Shown: positions 44,801 to 55,310 of the stretch, piece after piece
Numbering within the stretch: position 1 is the stretch's first letter
How the letters are laid out: each line of letters begins with the position of its first letter
Assembly: GCF_047495875.1 (NCBI RefSeq)
Contig: NC_092458.1
Coordinates: 2,873,939 to 2,937,938, forward strand
From: Pithys albifrons albifrons
Taxonomy: Eukaryota; Chordata; Aves; Passeriformes; Thamnophilidae
Length of the DNA: 64,000 bases
Direction: 5' to 3'
Made by a program: the position numbers and the translations under genes
The notes under the pieces: generated by a model
Database searches by the model: none
Seen by the model: the letters and a program-made list of their open reading frames with translations, nothing else
What the model was told of the DNA's origin: nothing

Positions 44801-47800
44801 GTAAGATCTTCATAGAGAGGCTGATGAAGTCTGGGCTGGATGAGTAGTGAGGCTGCTTGAAAACTGGGTGAATAGCAAGGCCAACACTGTGGTTATCAAT
44901 GGCACAAAGTCTGTTTGGAGGCTTGGCAGAACGGATGGACAAGGTGACATCCAGATGTTCCTTTCAACCTCAGACACTTGGATTTTGTGACTCTGATGCC
45001 AGAATGCATCTTGGGATAAGGCAGTTATTCCTACATATGTATTAATAATCAATGCTGTTAGCATTAAGAGTGCTTTGTGTTCCAGTAAGTTAGGGTTTCT
45101 TAATGATATGCAAATATATGGACTTAACTGATTACTGTTAAGAATAATTACCATCTTTCAGCAATGAAAGGTTTACATATACTGGGCTAGAAGGTTTGGC
45201 TTGTTGAGGCTCCATCAGGTGATGCAAATAAATAAACTTCTGACCTTACTCAGTTTCAATTGAGTAATAGTTAATGTGGGATCCAACTTGCATTCTGTTT
45301 TCTGATCAACTTGATGCAAACTCGGGTAGCAAGTCATCAATTTATACACAATTGTATAAAGTGTGTAGTTTTACAAACTTGAGCTCACCTATGTTGTCTT
45401 TCTGAGTAATTTTACTATTAAGTAACTTGTTTGTTTTCTTCCTGACATGCCAATAGAAGAATGTTTCTGAGGGCAAATGGGCAGTGGTAATGGGCCTGAT
45501 AGTTTGGCTTTTTTCAGTGCCTTATTTATACTCAGTTTCTAATAAAGCTGTTGACAAAGATACAACAATGTTATTTCTATTTCAGATAAGATGGTGATTT
45601 CACCACAGTGACTATTTTGGGTTTTTTCTTTCTAGCCTGAGGAAATGACCAGATTGAGAAGCCTCAACAGACAACTCCAGATAAATGTTGACTGTACACT
45701 GAAAGAAGTTGATCTCCTTCAGTCTAGAGGTATTGAATGGATATTTTTTTAAAAAACATGATTTGGATATGGTCAGGAGTGTTGATCTGCTGGAGGGCAG
45801 GAAGGCTCTGTGGAGGGATCTGGGCAGACTGAAGTGATGGGATGAGGTCAGTTGTATGAGGTTCAACAAGGCCAAGTGCAGGGTCATGCACTTCAGTCAC
45901 AGCAGCCCCAGGCAGTGCTACAGGCTGAGGGCAGAGTGGCTGGAAAGCTGCCCAGAGGAAAAGGACCTGGGGGTGCTGGTTGACAGTGGCTGTACATGAG
46001 CCAGAGTGTGCCCAGGTGGCCAATAAGGCCAATGGCATCCTGGCCTCTATCAGCAGTAGTGTGGCCAGCAGGACCAGGGCAGGGACTCTACCACTGTACA
46101 CAATACTGGTGAGGCAACACTTCAAATGCTGTATTCAGTTTTTGGCCCCTCACTGCAAGAAAGACATTGAGGTGCTGGAGCATGTCCAGAGAAGGGTGGT
46201 GGAACTGGTGAAGAGTCTGGAGCACACAAGTCCTATGAGGAGCAGCTGAGGGAGCAGGGTGGGTTTAACCTGGAGAAAAGGAGGCTCACAGGAGACTTCC
46301 TCACTCTCTACAACTTCCAGAAAGGAAATTGTAGCCAGGGGAGGGGTTGGTCTCTTCTCCCAAGTAATAAATGGCAGGATGAAAGGAAATGGCCTTAAGT
46401 TGTGTCGGGGGGGGTTAGTTTGGATGTTAGGGAAAATGTCATCTGGAAGAGAGTTGTCAAGCATTGGAAGGTTCCTCAGGGAAGTGGTGAAGTTGCCATC
46501 CCTGGAGGTATTTAAAAAAACCCATCGATGTGGCACTTGGGGACATAGTTTATTGGGGGACTTGGCAGTGCTGTGTTAATGGTTGGACTCAGTGATATTA
46601 GAGCTGTTTTCCAACCTAAATTATCCTGTGATTGTAATAAATGCTTGTATGTGAATACTTGGAAGTTTGAAAGTTCAGTTTATATTAGCAGTGACAGCTT
46701 ACCTCCAAAACATGGGGGGGTTCAGTTGCAATCTAATAAACTCGACTTGCTAATACTTCTGTTGGCCAAGTTAAATTACAGTACCAGGAAAGTGGTGACT
46801 TAAAAGTGGTTTTGTCAAGTACATATTAAAAAAAATTATAGAAGTACTCCTTTGTGAAGACTGCTTACTTAAAATAGGAGAAGAGGAGGCTCAGAGGTGA
46901 CCTCAGCACTGTCTAGAACTACCTGAAGGGAAGTTCTGGCCAGGTGGGGGCTGGTCTCTTCTCCCAGGCACTCAGCAATAGGACAAGGGGGCACGATGGG
47001 CTCAAGCTCTGCCAGGGGAAATTTAAGTTGGAGATCAGAAAAAATTTCTTTACAGAGAGAGTGCTCAGGCATTGGAATGGGCTGCCTGGAGAGGGGTTGG
47101 ATTCCCCATCCCTGGAGGTTTTTAAACTGAGCTTGGCCGTGGCGCTGAGTGCCATGATCTGGTAAAGGGACTGGAGTTGGACCAAGGGTTGGACTCGATG
47201 ATCTTGGAGGTCTTTTCCAACCCAATCCATTCTATGATTCTATGATTCTATGAAAATTTAAACTTTTTGCTGACAAAGTCTGTGGCCAGGTAATACAGAA
47301 CAGAACTACAAGAGACTGGCAAACAGAAATCTACTGAAATCTTTAAAAATCCTCTTTTTTTCAACAGAAACTTGTCATAAATAGAATCAAATAGATTAGA
47401 ATATGTACAGTCCTTTTTTATCAAGGAAGTATCCTACAGAAAGATTTATATTTCACATATTTTCAGTGCAATACAAAATGTTTAGCTGGAGTTGATTCTT
47501 CAGTACAGGATTACCCTGCTATAATTTACTAGGAGTGACACAAAACTGGTAATATGTGACAAAACTTGTGAACAAGGTACGATGCAATGACATAAAAATA
47601 TATATATATAAAGTCAGGATCTTCTAAATGTTCATATCACAGGTATAGGCATTTAAATAACCCTCAAGTTACACTTTCTTACTTTTCTTTTCCGACAGGA
47701 AACTTTGATCCAAAAGCCACATGTAACTTCTATGATAACATAGAGCCTGGTCCTGTTGTGCCACCAAAGCCATATAAAAAGGGTAGGTCAAAAAACATGC

Positions 47801-50800
47801 ATCAAGTTACATTATCTGCACTGAAAGAGCTTTTATTGTTTTTAAAGAAAATCCCTGTAGTGAGAGGAAGCAATTCTACTTATTTAACTTTTCTTTCTAT
47901 ATATATCCAACGAGAATGCTTTTATGTAAGTGGAGTAATCCTGGCTACAACTTGTTTTCCTCAGGCAGATTGTTGCAAATGAGTGTTGTGTTAATACCTT
48001 GATTGTAAATACTGTTATTCAATAGCAGAAAAAGAGTTGAAATAGACAATATTCTGCATGTTTACTTGAGCTTCCTAATGTTTTTCTTTTTTAAATACTT
48101 TTAGGTTAAAAGCTCTGTCAGGTTTGTTTAGTTGTCTTCTACTATATGTTGTTAGTGTTTTGTAGTTTAGTTGGAGTCTTTATTTAAGTTTAATTGGTCA
48201 CAGCAGCTTTATTAATTTGTGTTTATATTCTTAATTATATTTTAACTTAGCTGGTCTCACTTTGTACCTATATTTTTGTGCATAGTATGGATTTCACCGT
48301 AGTCCTTGTAGCACAGCAAGAGCTTCACATATTTTAGGGACCAAGGAGGACACTTCCTCACATTGATCTAAAGAGATAAGTGTCACACTTGTATAGGTTC
48401 ATTAATTTTCAGTGCTAATTGTGTAGTATCAGGATTCATATCCAGTTTAGGACACTTGAGTTTTATGTAAGCATTGGAGCTATGTCGTTTAGTCTCACTT
48501 TTTTGTTCAGTGGAGATTCAGTCTGTACATCCCAGAGTGACTCAACACATCCCAAGTAGACACACAGTTGCTGTGTAGCTCAGTAGCAACCTGGATACAA
48601 CTATGTTGGTGGTGACGTCAGAGCAGAACCCTACCTTTTGTCTCAGGTATTTTTTGACTTGGTTTTTTCTTCCTGAAATCTGTTAAAAGAATGGTCTCAA
48701 AGTTTTCAAACACCTTGTATGTTTCTGCTGAAACAGCCAATCTGGGCTCCTGTGCTCTGATACAAGAAAAAGCAGTCGTGTCTCTGAAAATGTTAGTGTG
48801 GTGAGGTTCGTAATACTGTGAGTCCTCTTTCTGTACCTAACGTGGACTGCTCTTGTTAGTGGGAAAGAAGTAGCTCTTCTGAGCTGGTAATCATACAGAC
48901 TCCTTGACACTCCTAAGTTCTGGTTGCTGATAAGCACTTGACAAAGGTTTCTGTCGGTGAATTTTCAATTCACATAAGAAAACTTTCTCCCTCTTCTGAA
49001 GCAAGTATTTTATCCCTTAATGTAATAAAATTATTACTGTGTGGAAACTGAAAAGAAAGGAAAGGCCCAGAAATGCTGCTTGTGGTTCAAAGAAAAGATA
49101 ATCCTGGGATGAGTTCCCTGCTTCTGTGTGTGGTAGTGTCCAGGAGTGCTGGTAGCAGCAGGTGAGCCCACAGTGTGAAGGCAGCTGCCTGGATTCATGT
49201 TAGATTGCACAGATCATGTGGTTGATTTAAGGAACTGTTACTTTGTGATGCTTGAAGGGATTGTCTTAATTACACCAGCCTATTTGATTTATTATTTCAA
49301 AGCAAACTAATGTTTATTTGGCAGTTGGAAAGATAATGCCTTGTAAGGATTTGTATAACTACCTTCCCAGTTTTGTCTGTCAGCTTACTGGAGATCAGTT
49401 CTAGTGCTGGCCTACTGTATTCTGAGCTTGGCTTTTAACGTGACAACATTAATTTATTCTTTTTTCTTATGTAGTAAAAATATTCTTTACCATTCAGCTG
49501 TTGCAGATGTGGGCAGACAGACGGGTGTGGGCAGACAAGGGTCTGCTCTGTGCTGCCATCTGGCCAGTCAACAGAAGGCAGTCAAGTGCCCACACTGTCC
49601 CTTGCTTAGGAGGAGTTTAATGAGGTCAAGCACTGTTAATGTGACTGCACAGCTGCTGGGCTTGGAGAGCGTTTGAATCTTAGTGAGGAGGTTGCTTTAA
49701 TTTCCTTTGTCTCAAGACAAACCTAAGTACTGTTTGCACTCAGGCTGCCTGTAGCTGTGTGGTGTGTTTTGCAGCAGGTGGGGCAGCAATGTGTGCACTT
49801 TGTGAGCAACTGCAATTTACTTTGTGTGCAATTACAAATTGCAGGCCTTTGTTACACGTAAGTTCCCTTTTAATAAAGCTGCTGTCCAGATGTTTGTTTA
49901 GCAGATGGGTATCTTAACCTTACCTTCTAGGGATGTGTTAATGTTGTTTTGAATATTAACATTTTGTATAACATTGTGCTCCCACATCCTGGGAGTATGT
50001 GTCACTTTTAATAGATAAGCTGAGTTCTTGAAGTGTTGGTAGGAGATGTGGAACACCAAGTCTTTCTGTGGGTTGAGACCTAATGTATGATTTGCATACA
50101 TACTGACTTTATGAATGAAAGCAGACTTAAGTGCTGCTTCACATACACACATTCCTGCTACAAAGCCATGGGGAAGAAAAGTAATCATTTTGAAGGCGGC
50201 CTATAAATTTTATTTTTATGTGGTATTTTTTTTCAGCCTGGATAAATGCTAGAAAAGGTGCAGAAAAATTGTCATCCATCAGACTATTTAAAAGGAGCTA
50301 AGTTAGAAGTAGGTTTTCACTTCAGGTAAAGTAGGGTTATTGGCATATAAAATTTGGTATTATGCTGCTTTATGTAAACCTGTGAAGCTATTCCTTAACA
50401 GGATGGTGTTGCAGTGCCAGTAACGAACTTGTATGTTTTAAACCATTAAACCTGTATCAGTGACCTAACAGTGGTGAGTGCTCTTTCTGTTTTTTAAGAT
50501 GCTATGGTTAGGTGACTCTTTTGAGAAGCAAAATACTTCATATATTCAGATTTTCCAAATTGAATTAGAAATGCTTTAGGAAAATATCTTTAATGTTAAG
50601 GTTTCCATGTTCATTTTGAGATAAACTGTTGATCAGGTGACCAACCAGAAGTATGATCTTGACTATCATCCTTCTCTTCTGAAATAAGATGTTTTCTTCT
50701 GACTTTTCTTTAGAGCATCAAAACAGCTCTAAGCAGACTCCACGGACTCAGCCAAGAGATGAAGACTTTGAAGGGGCTCCATGGAATTGTGGTAGCTGCA

Positions 50801-50862
50801 CCTTTCTAAATCACCCAGCACTCAATCGCTGTGAACAGTGCGAGATGCCACGATACACCTGA
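35748..50862 (+). CDS. TAB3: TAB3, TAK1-binding adaptor protein 3 (six coding exons)
   Basis: Joining 35748-35849, 38683-40135, 43173-43333, 45636-45729, 47699-47782 and 50714-50862 gives 2043 nt, exactly 680 codons plus TGA, with GT/AG at every junction. TAB3 links TAK1 (MAP3K7) to ubiquitin chains made by TRAF6 and similar ligases after IL-1, TNF or TLR signals and so feeds NF-kB and MAPK pathways in the cytosol. Seen in order: an N-terminal CUE domain (about residues 8-51, [14 protein letters not shown], then NNNNLDACC), a long Pro/Gln/Ser/Thr-rich linker (about 60-500), a coiled coil (about 519-603) that in the family binds TAK1, and an NZF finger (653-680) with WNCGSCTF and CEQCEMP. The start was chosen because [18 protein letters not shown] matches the family N-terminus. 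Human TAB3 is 712 or about 684 residues; this form matches the shorter one. TAB2 was rejected because the linker matches TAB3. Confidence 0.97.
35850..38682. other. TAB3 intron 2
   Basis: No gene or clear repeat recognised. The 218-codon open frame at 35837-36493 begins inside exon 2 in the wrong frame and has no recognisable domain. Confidence 0.6.
38683..40135 (+). CDS. TAB3: TAB3 exon 3 (rest of CUE and whole linker)
   Basis: Acceptor TTACTCCTAG|AATAAC, donor ACTCAAG|GTAAAT; 1453 nt, entering in phase 0 and leaving with one base of the next codon. Encodes residues 35-518: [16 protein letters not shown] finishes the CUE domain, then follows the low-complexity linker rich in Pro, Gln, Ser and Thr with short PSP and SPS motifs. 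Near its end [13 protein letters not shown] leads into the coiled coil. Reading past the donor adds 17 residues and a stop, which I take as intron read-through. Confidence 0.97.
40136..43172. other. TAB3 intron 3
   Basis: AT-rich, no gene or clear mobile element recognised. Confidence 0.6.
43173..43333 (+). CDS. TAB3: TAB3 exon 4 (coiled coil, part 1)
   Basis: Acceptor AAACATTAG|CCTTGC, donor CCAACA|GTAAGC; 161 nt, ending in phase 0. Encodes [20 protein letters not shown] and the rest of a charged heptad region up to [11 protein letters not shown]. In the family this coiled coil is the TAK1-binding part. Confidence 0.96.
43334..45635. other. TAB3 intron 4
   Basis: Holds the old CR1 fragment at 44140-44960; the rest shows nothing recognisable. 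Confidence 0.6.
44140..44960 (+). mobile_element. Old CR1 reverse-transcriptase fragment, plus strand
   Basis: Degenerate but clear CR1 sequence from the middle of the reverse-transcriptase region: nucleotide blocks matching the ELADVIA..., [19 protein letters not shown] and [14 protein letters not shown] stretches, full of stops and frameshifts. It ends before the FADD region. Confidence 0.8.
45636..45729 (+). CDS. TAB3: TAB3 exon 5 (coiled coil, part 2)
   Basis: Acceptor TTTTTTCTTTCTAG|CCTGAG, donor TCTAGAG|GTATTG; 94 nt, leaving in phase 1. Encodes [20 protein letters not shown] and the following [12 protein letters not shown]1 fragment starts about 40 bp after the donor. Confidence 0.96.
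45770..46635 (+). mobile_element. CR1 LINE 3' fragment, plus strand
   Basis: Runs from the part after FADD (GTTGATCTGCTGGAGGGCAG) through [20 protein letters not shown] in one frame to the 3' end TCCTGTGATTGTAA. It is older than the copy at 46876. It lies in TAB3 intron 5, starting about 40 bp after the exon 5 donor. Confidence 0.9.
46876..47252 (+). mobile_element. Young CR1 3' fragment, plus strand
   Basis: Last ~375 bp of CR1, ending ATTCTATGATTCTATGATTC, nearly the same as the matching parts of the copies at 9566 and 11339. It lies in TAB3 intron 5. Confidence 0.93.
47699..47782 (+). CDS. TAB3: TAB3 exon 6
   Basis: Acceptor TTTCCGACAG|GAAACT, donor AAAAAGG|GTAGGT; 84 nt, phase 1 on both sides. 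Encodes [20 protein letters not shown] and PPKPYKK. In mammals an optional exon of about 30 codons follows here. Confidence 0.95.
47783..50713. other. TAB3 intron 6
   Basis: No mobile element recognised. It contains the candidate cassette exon at 50237-50325. I searched by eye for the optional mammalian exon (translated motif of the RKARRIS type) and did not find it. Confidence 0.5.
50237..50325 (+). other. Candidate stop-containing cassette exon in TAB3 intron 6
   Basis: A strong acceptor (TTTTTTTTCAG|CCTGG) is followed 89 nt later by a consensus donor (TTCAG|GTAAAG). If spliced after exon 6 it would add [20 protein letters not shown] plus a Ser and then meet TAA, removing the NZF finger or sending the mRNA to decay. 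Only splice signals support it; there is no evidence of use. Confidence 0.3.
50714..50862 (+). CDS. TAB3: TAB3 exon 7, coding part (NZF zinc finger and stop)
   Basis: Acceptor TTTTCTTTAG|AGCATC; 149 coding nt to TGA at 50860-50862. Encodes [20 protein letters not shown] and the NZF finger. The four zinc ligands are in WNCGSCTF and NRCEQCE (C-x2-C-x10-C-x2-C), and the Thr-Phe pair after the second Cys is the known contact for K63-linked ubiquitin. Confidence 0.97.
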
Positions 50863-52182
50863 AATTCAGGAAGGGGCTGCATTGGGTTGAAGACAGGCTC
50901 TCAAGCCAACAGCTGTAGGAGAAGGAAACATGGGGAACCTTTCAGTCCATCTGCCCTGCCTTTGCCAGTCAACAATCTTCATATTGCAAGGGGTGGGAGT
51001 AATGTGTTAAGATGTTTCTGCTTCTGTTGCACTAAAAGATGAATTGTGGTTCTTTCCATTGCAGTGAGCAAAGCAGAAACCTGAAAAGTGTAAAAGGATT
51101 AATTTTGAGAAGAATGTATGCAGGAAAGCAAGTAACTACTGGTGTTTAGTCCTGTGATTATAGTTACTTCTTAGTGACTCTAAAAAAAAAAGAAAAACAA
51201 CCAACCCAAAACTACTGTTTTTAAAAAAAAAAAATTATAGGACTCTTAGTAATGGTGTGAAGTGTTACACTTAACCAGAAAAACTGAAGAGCCAGAGCTG
51301 ACTTAACCTGGCCACAGCTAGCTGGAAAACAAAGGCTCCCTGTGCTTCTAGATTGTAAGCTACTGAAAAAGAAGACAGGTAAATGCAACAATGAATTTTG
51401 CAATGTTTAAAAAAAAACCCACAAAAACGAGGAGAAGGGTATTTGTAATTGCTGCTTTTTTTTCAGGGTAACTTATGTCTACAAAAAATTGCTGTTTGAA
51501 ATAGTAACCTGAGGTGACTAAATGAGAAACCGTATGAGTGTTACAGAGAGTTTAATTAGAGGTAATTTTTTACAATCCTGTTTGCTTGTACAGTGCTCAC
51601 CTGGCTGTGTCAACACTGGTAATAAACAGAGAATGAATTCTACCACATTACAGATGAAAATACTGCTGCATGCTTTCATTGGGCCGTCGTGTTTCAAAGC
51701 TAAAAGTATGCTTTTATATACAACAATCTTCTAAGCCCGTGCTGTGTAGCAGCAGAGAACATATGCCAAACATGGGCTACTCCAAATTCCATTTGGAAGA
51801 CTTGAATTCAGCCATGGTTGTGTATGAGAAGAGTTTGTATCCAGTTCCTTAGGCCTTTTCAGCTTCCAATTTGTGAAGAATTCATGATGTTTACAGCACA
51901 GAAGGTACTTTGTGCCCCAGATCAAAGTTAGCTGAAAAAAAATTAATCAGCTCTTCAGTAAAGGTTTATTTGCACATTGTTAATAAACCAGCCTGTACAA
52001 AATAGCAGATGCCAGATCCGGAAAAATTACACACTGCATTCTTTTTATTTTGGTTGGGAAATACTTGTCGTAGGTTGAAGAACACAAGACTTGGAACTGA
52101 AAATCATATTGGTACTTTCTGCATATGATATCCTGTATTATAAAGGTGATGTTCAATCTGTTTGAATGCTTCAGGTTGCTGT

Positions 52183-52188
52183 AATAAA
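52183..52188 (+). terminator. Poly(A) signal AATAAA (proximal candidate)
   Basis: AATAAA within the 3' UTR, followed within 30 bp by a TTGTG and a TTGGGTTTGG stretch. Confidence 0.45.
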
Positions 52189-53792
52189 GCACTCGATACT
52201 TGTGAACTCAGCCTTGGGTTTGGGCAGCTGAATGATTGTGGCACAACTGTGCGACTGAATGGGATGTTCTTGTGTACTGGTCAGAGGCTGGTACAGTGCA
52301 TTTGAGTTCTTATGGTGTACCTTCATCACAGTTCAGATGTGATCAAGCACAGCTGAGTTACAGTAATTGACTTTGTGACCGTATGGCAACATTTGCTAGC
52401 TAAACTTTGCCAGGGGAGTTTTAAACTACTTCATTTTAAGCTGTTCTTAGCTCATGGCAGCCACATCCATATGGTCAATTACCACAGTTCACTTCATGTG
52501 TGATAACATGTTAAGCTGTGGTAGAACAATCGTGTCTGAATCTTTATTTAAAATAAAGCAGCATTTATGAGGGGTAGGTGAAGGAAAACTCATCTTGACT
52601 GCATTGCTCAATCTGGTGTCTTCTCTCGCCACAGTTTATAAAGACAAGAGTAAGAACCAAACTGTTGATCTTAGATGAGGAACCAATATTTTATCTGGCA
52701 TTTTTCAATATGTTCTTGCACTAATTAAATCTTCAGGACAATTTTAAATAAGCTAAGAGGTATCCAGCAATCACTGATGGGCAAAACAAAGTCAAAGGCA
52801 TCAGAAATAGGTTTTCTTCCTTCCTAATGGTTCATACTGCTGTGGGGGGAGCTCAGCACATCTGGAAAGTAGTGAAAAAATTACTGTCAAATGAAGTCAG
52901 AAGGCAAATAATAATTCTGTGCATGTACGTGGACAGTCTGACAAAACCAAGGTAACTGGAACACAGATGAGTCAGAAGCATTGCTGCTATCAGCTATGCA
53001 AGGAGTTATCCCAAACAATACCAGTAACTTCATGACTCTTCTGTACTGATGCCTTTGCCTTTGTATTATTTCAATTTTCTGTTCATATGTACTTTTGTTG
53101 AAGTTCTAGAAGCACCTCTTTTTGCTGGAATTACAAAACAATAGCCACTGAAGTGACAGTCAGCAAATGAGAGCAGGTGTGTCCTGCAAAAACACAGTTG
53201 TGCCATTTTCAGACAGAATAGATGCTACTTTTGAAGCAGGGCCAGGGGGTGGGGTGGGGGGAAGATATGAAAGATATGCATTCAGTGCAGTAGTTCCCTG
53301 AACTGCAATAACCATACATGGAGACTTGCAACTCTAAGTCCAGCTGCAGCAGAGGAGGAGAAGGAAGGGCTGCCAGGACAGCAAGATACTTTTTGGAAGA
53401 GTGAGTGAGTGAGCGGCGTTAAATTGTAAAAGAATTCCTTTGTACCAATAATTTTACTCTGATCTTTCAATTACTCTCATTTGTTGGTTGTGCAAAAAGG
53501 AAAAAAAAGAAACCCACACCTTCCTGCTGTTGTATTCTTTGACTTGTAAATGCCCATACTGAAACATTAATAGTAAAAACTTTACATGGTGCTTCAATAG
53601 TTCTCATTTGTTAGAATGTAAATTGTATTTTGAATATTGGAAGATTAATTTTCCTTCTGAAAGCAGGTGATGCCATTCACACCCCAACTGAATTGTAGGT
53701 TATACCAAAAAGATTGGTTTGTGTAATTGTATTGAATGCACATACAACCCTGATGTCAGCTGGCATACAAAATGCACTGTATTGTCTAAAAG

Positions 53793-53793
<1 letters not shown>

Positions 53794-53833
<40 letters not shown>
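53794..53833. repeat. (TG)20 microsatellite
   Basis: Forty bases of uninterrupted TG within the putative TAB3 3' UTR. Confidence 0.98.
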
Positions 53834-53835
<2 letters not shown>

Positions 53836-55282
53836 AATGGTGGGATGCTGATGCTGTTGTGTTCAGTTAATGCACTACTTGTGTTTTCTTTTTTCCTTCA
53901 TGACTGAGCTTTCCCTCAACCATGCTACTACTAGATTGGTAGAGTTTGTAACTGACTTGGACATTCAGTTATTCAAAATGATCTCACTGTTCATTGAAAT
54001 TTTTTAAAGCTTATTTTATATTTACTGTGCTATGAAGATGAAGTCCTTTTAATTATAGGATACTACTGTAGTTCTTTAAAAGTTTATTTAGAGTGGGGCT
54101 TCTGGAAAATTATTCAGAACATAGTAAACCAAAAGAAATCCTGAACTGTGGATCTACTTTTAATTTGATGTAATTATTAGTCTTTTTTGGGTGAAGAGGA
54201 AAGGGGTGGGAAGTCAAGCAAAAGGAAGTACTTTGTAAAATGTAGTCTTAGATCAGATTGAATTGTGTATCTGTGTGTCTGTGGTATGTGTGTGTTTCCC
54301 TTGAAAAATGGGAGGTGTGGTAAAAAGGTGTAATAATTCTTAAAAGAGCTGGTCTCAGTACTTTCTGATTATGATATGCTACTGAATCACATTTTTAAAA
54401 AAAATCCAACTTTCAGTTACTTTTTCTATCCCACCTATACATCTCTCACTTCAGTTCCTCAATACTTTTACATTTATTATTGATTGTAAAATCCCTTGAA
54501 ATGGAAATAGACATACTTGAGTTGAAATGGGGACAAAATGAAAACAATAAAGAATGTTTTAAAAAAGAATGTGAGAATATTAAATATGTTAAAAACAAGC
54601 TTGTCATCAGGACGATAATTTTTGTTTTAAAGTCCAGTGGTGTACCCTAGAATGTGAAAATGACTATCCTGATGAGGACAGTTGAACATAAACAATTCAA
54701 GAGCTCGTTTGGTACCACAGAATTTACATGCTCTGTACTCCAGTGACTCTGAATCCCACAAGGAAAGAAGACATGCTCAGATATCACATCTCACAGTCAG
54801 TACTGTCTCTATGTGCTGCTGCATTTGTTTTCGTTTCAAAATGTCAATATTACATGAACCCAGACATGACTGAATTTTGCCACATTTCTTCATTTGGGGC
54901 TTTCATTACTGTTCATGTCCATAAATGCAAATATTTTTCTTGGATTTGAATAATCAGAAATCAGTGGAGTTAATGCAATATTATAATCCTGGATTTCTAA
55001 TCCAATTTTAAAAAACTGTGTTCTTGAAACTTATTTATTTATGGTGGCACCAGTGTATCTAATCCATATGTCCTGCTGTGTGAAACCCTGTTAAATTTTT
55101 TCATTAAAAAAAAGGAGGACACGATCTTGTTTAATCCTGTATATATGGTGTCTACATTCTAGATTTGTGTATGCTGTGAATGAATTTATTACTAAGAGAT
55201 GAAATTGTATAAAAGCATTCAGAGGCTATGCATGCATGGTACCTCCAGAAAGTGCATACTCCAAGTTGCAGATTCCTGCAGA

Positions 55283-55296
55283 AATAAATTAATAAA
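55283..55296 (+). terminator. Paired poly(A) signals (distal candidate)
   Basis: AATAAATTAATAAA holds two AATAAA hexamers; a TTTGTTCTTGTATGT stretch about 25 bp on fits the downstream element. Confidence 0.55.
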
Positions 55297-55310
55297 ACTA
55301 AGCAAACATC

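Larger units (their letters stand above)
50863..55310 (+). other. TAB3: TAB3 3' UTR (end approximate)
   Basis: Several AATAAA signals could end the transcript: 52183-52188 (about 1.3 kb UTR), 54546-54551, and a close pair at 55283-55288 and 55291-55296 followed by a T/GT-rich stretch at about 55320. A long 3' UTR fits what is known for TAB3. An AU-rich TTATTTATTTA lies at 55031-55041 and a TG microsatellite at 53794. The end chosen is the last pair of signals; shorter forms are likely too. Confidence 0.6.

Noticed and set aside
50714..50862. TAB2 instead of TAB3
   Set aside because: The linker and coiled coil ([38 protein letters not shown]) follow TAB3; TAB2 differs clearly there.
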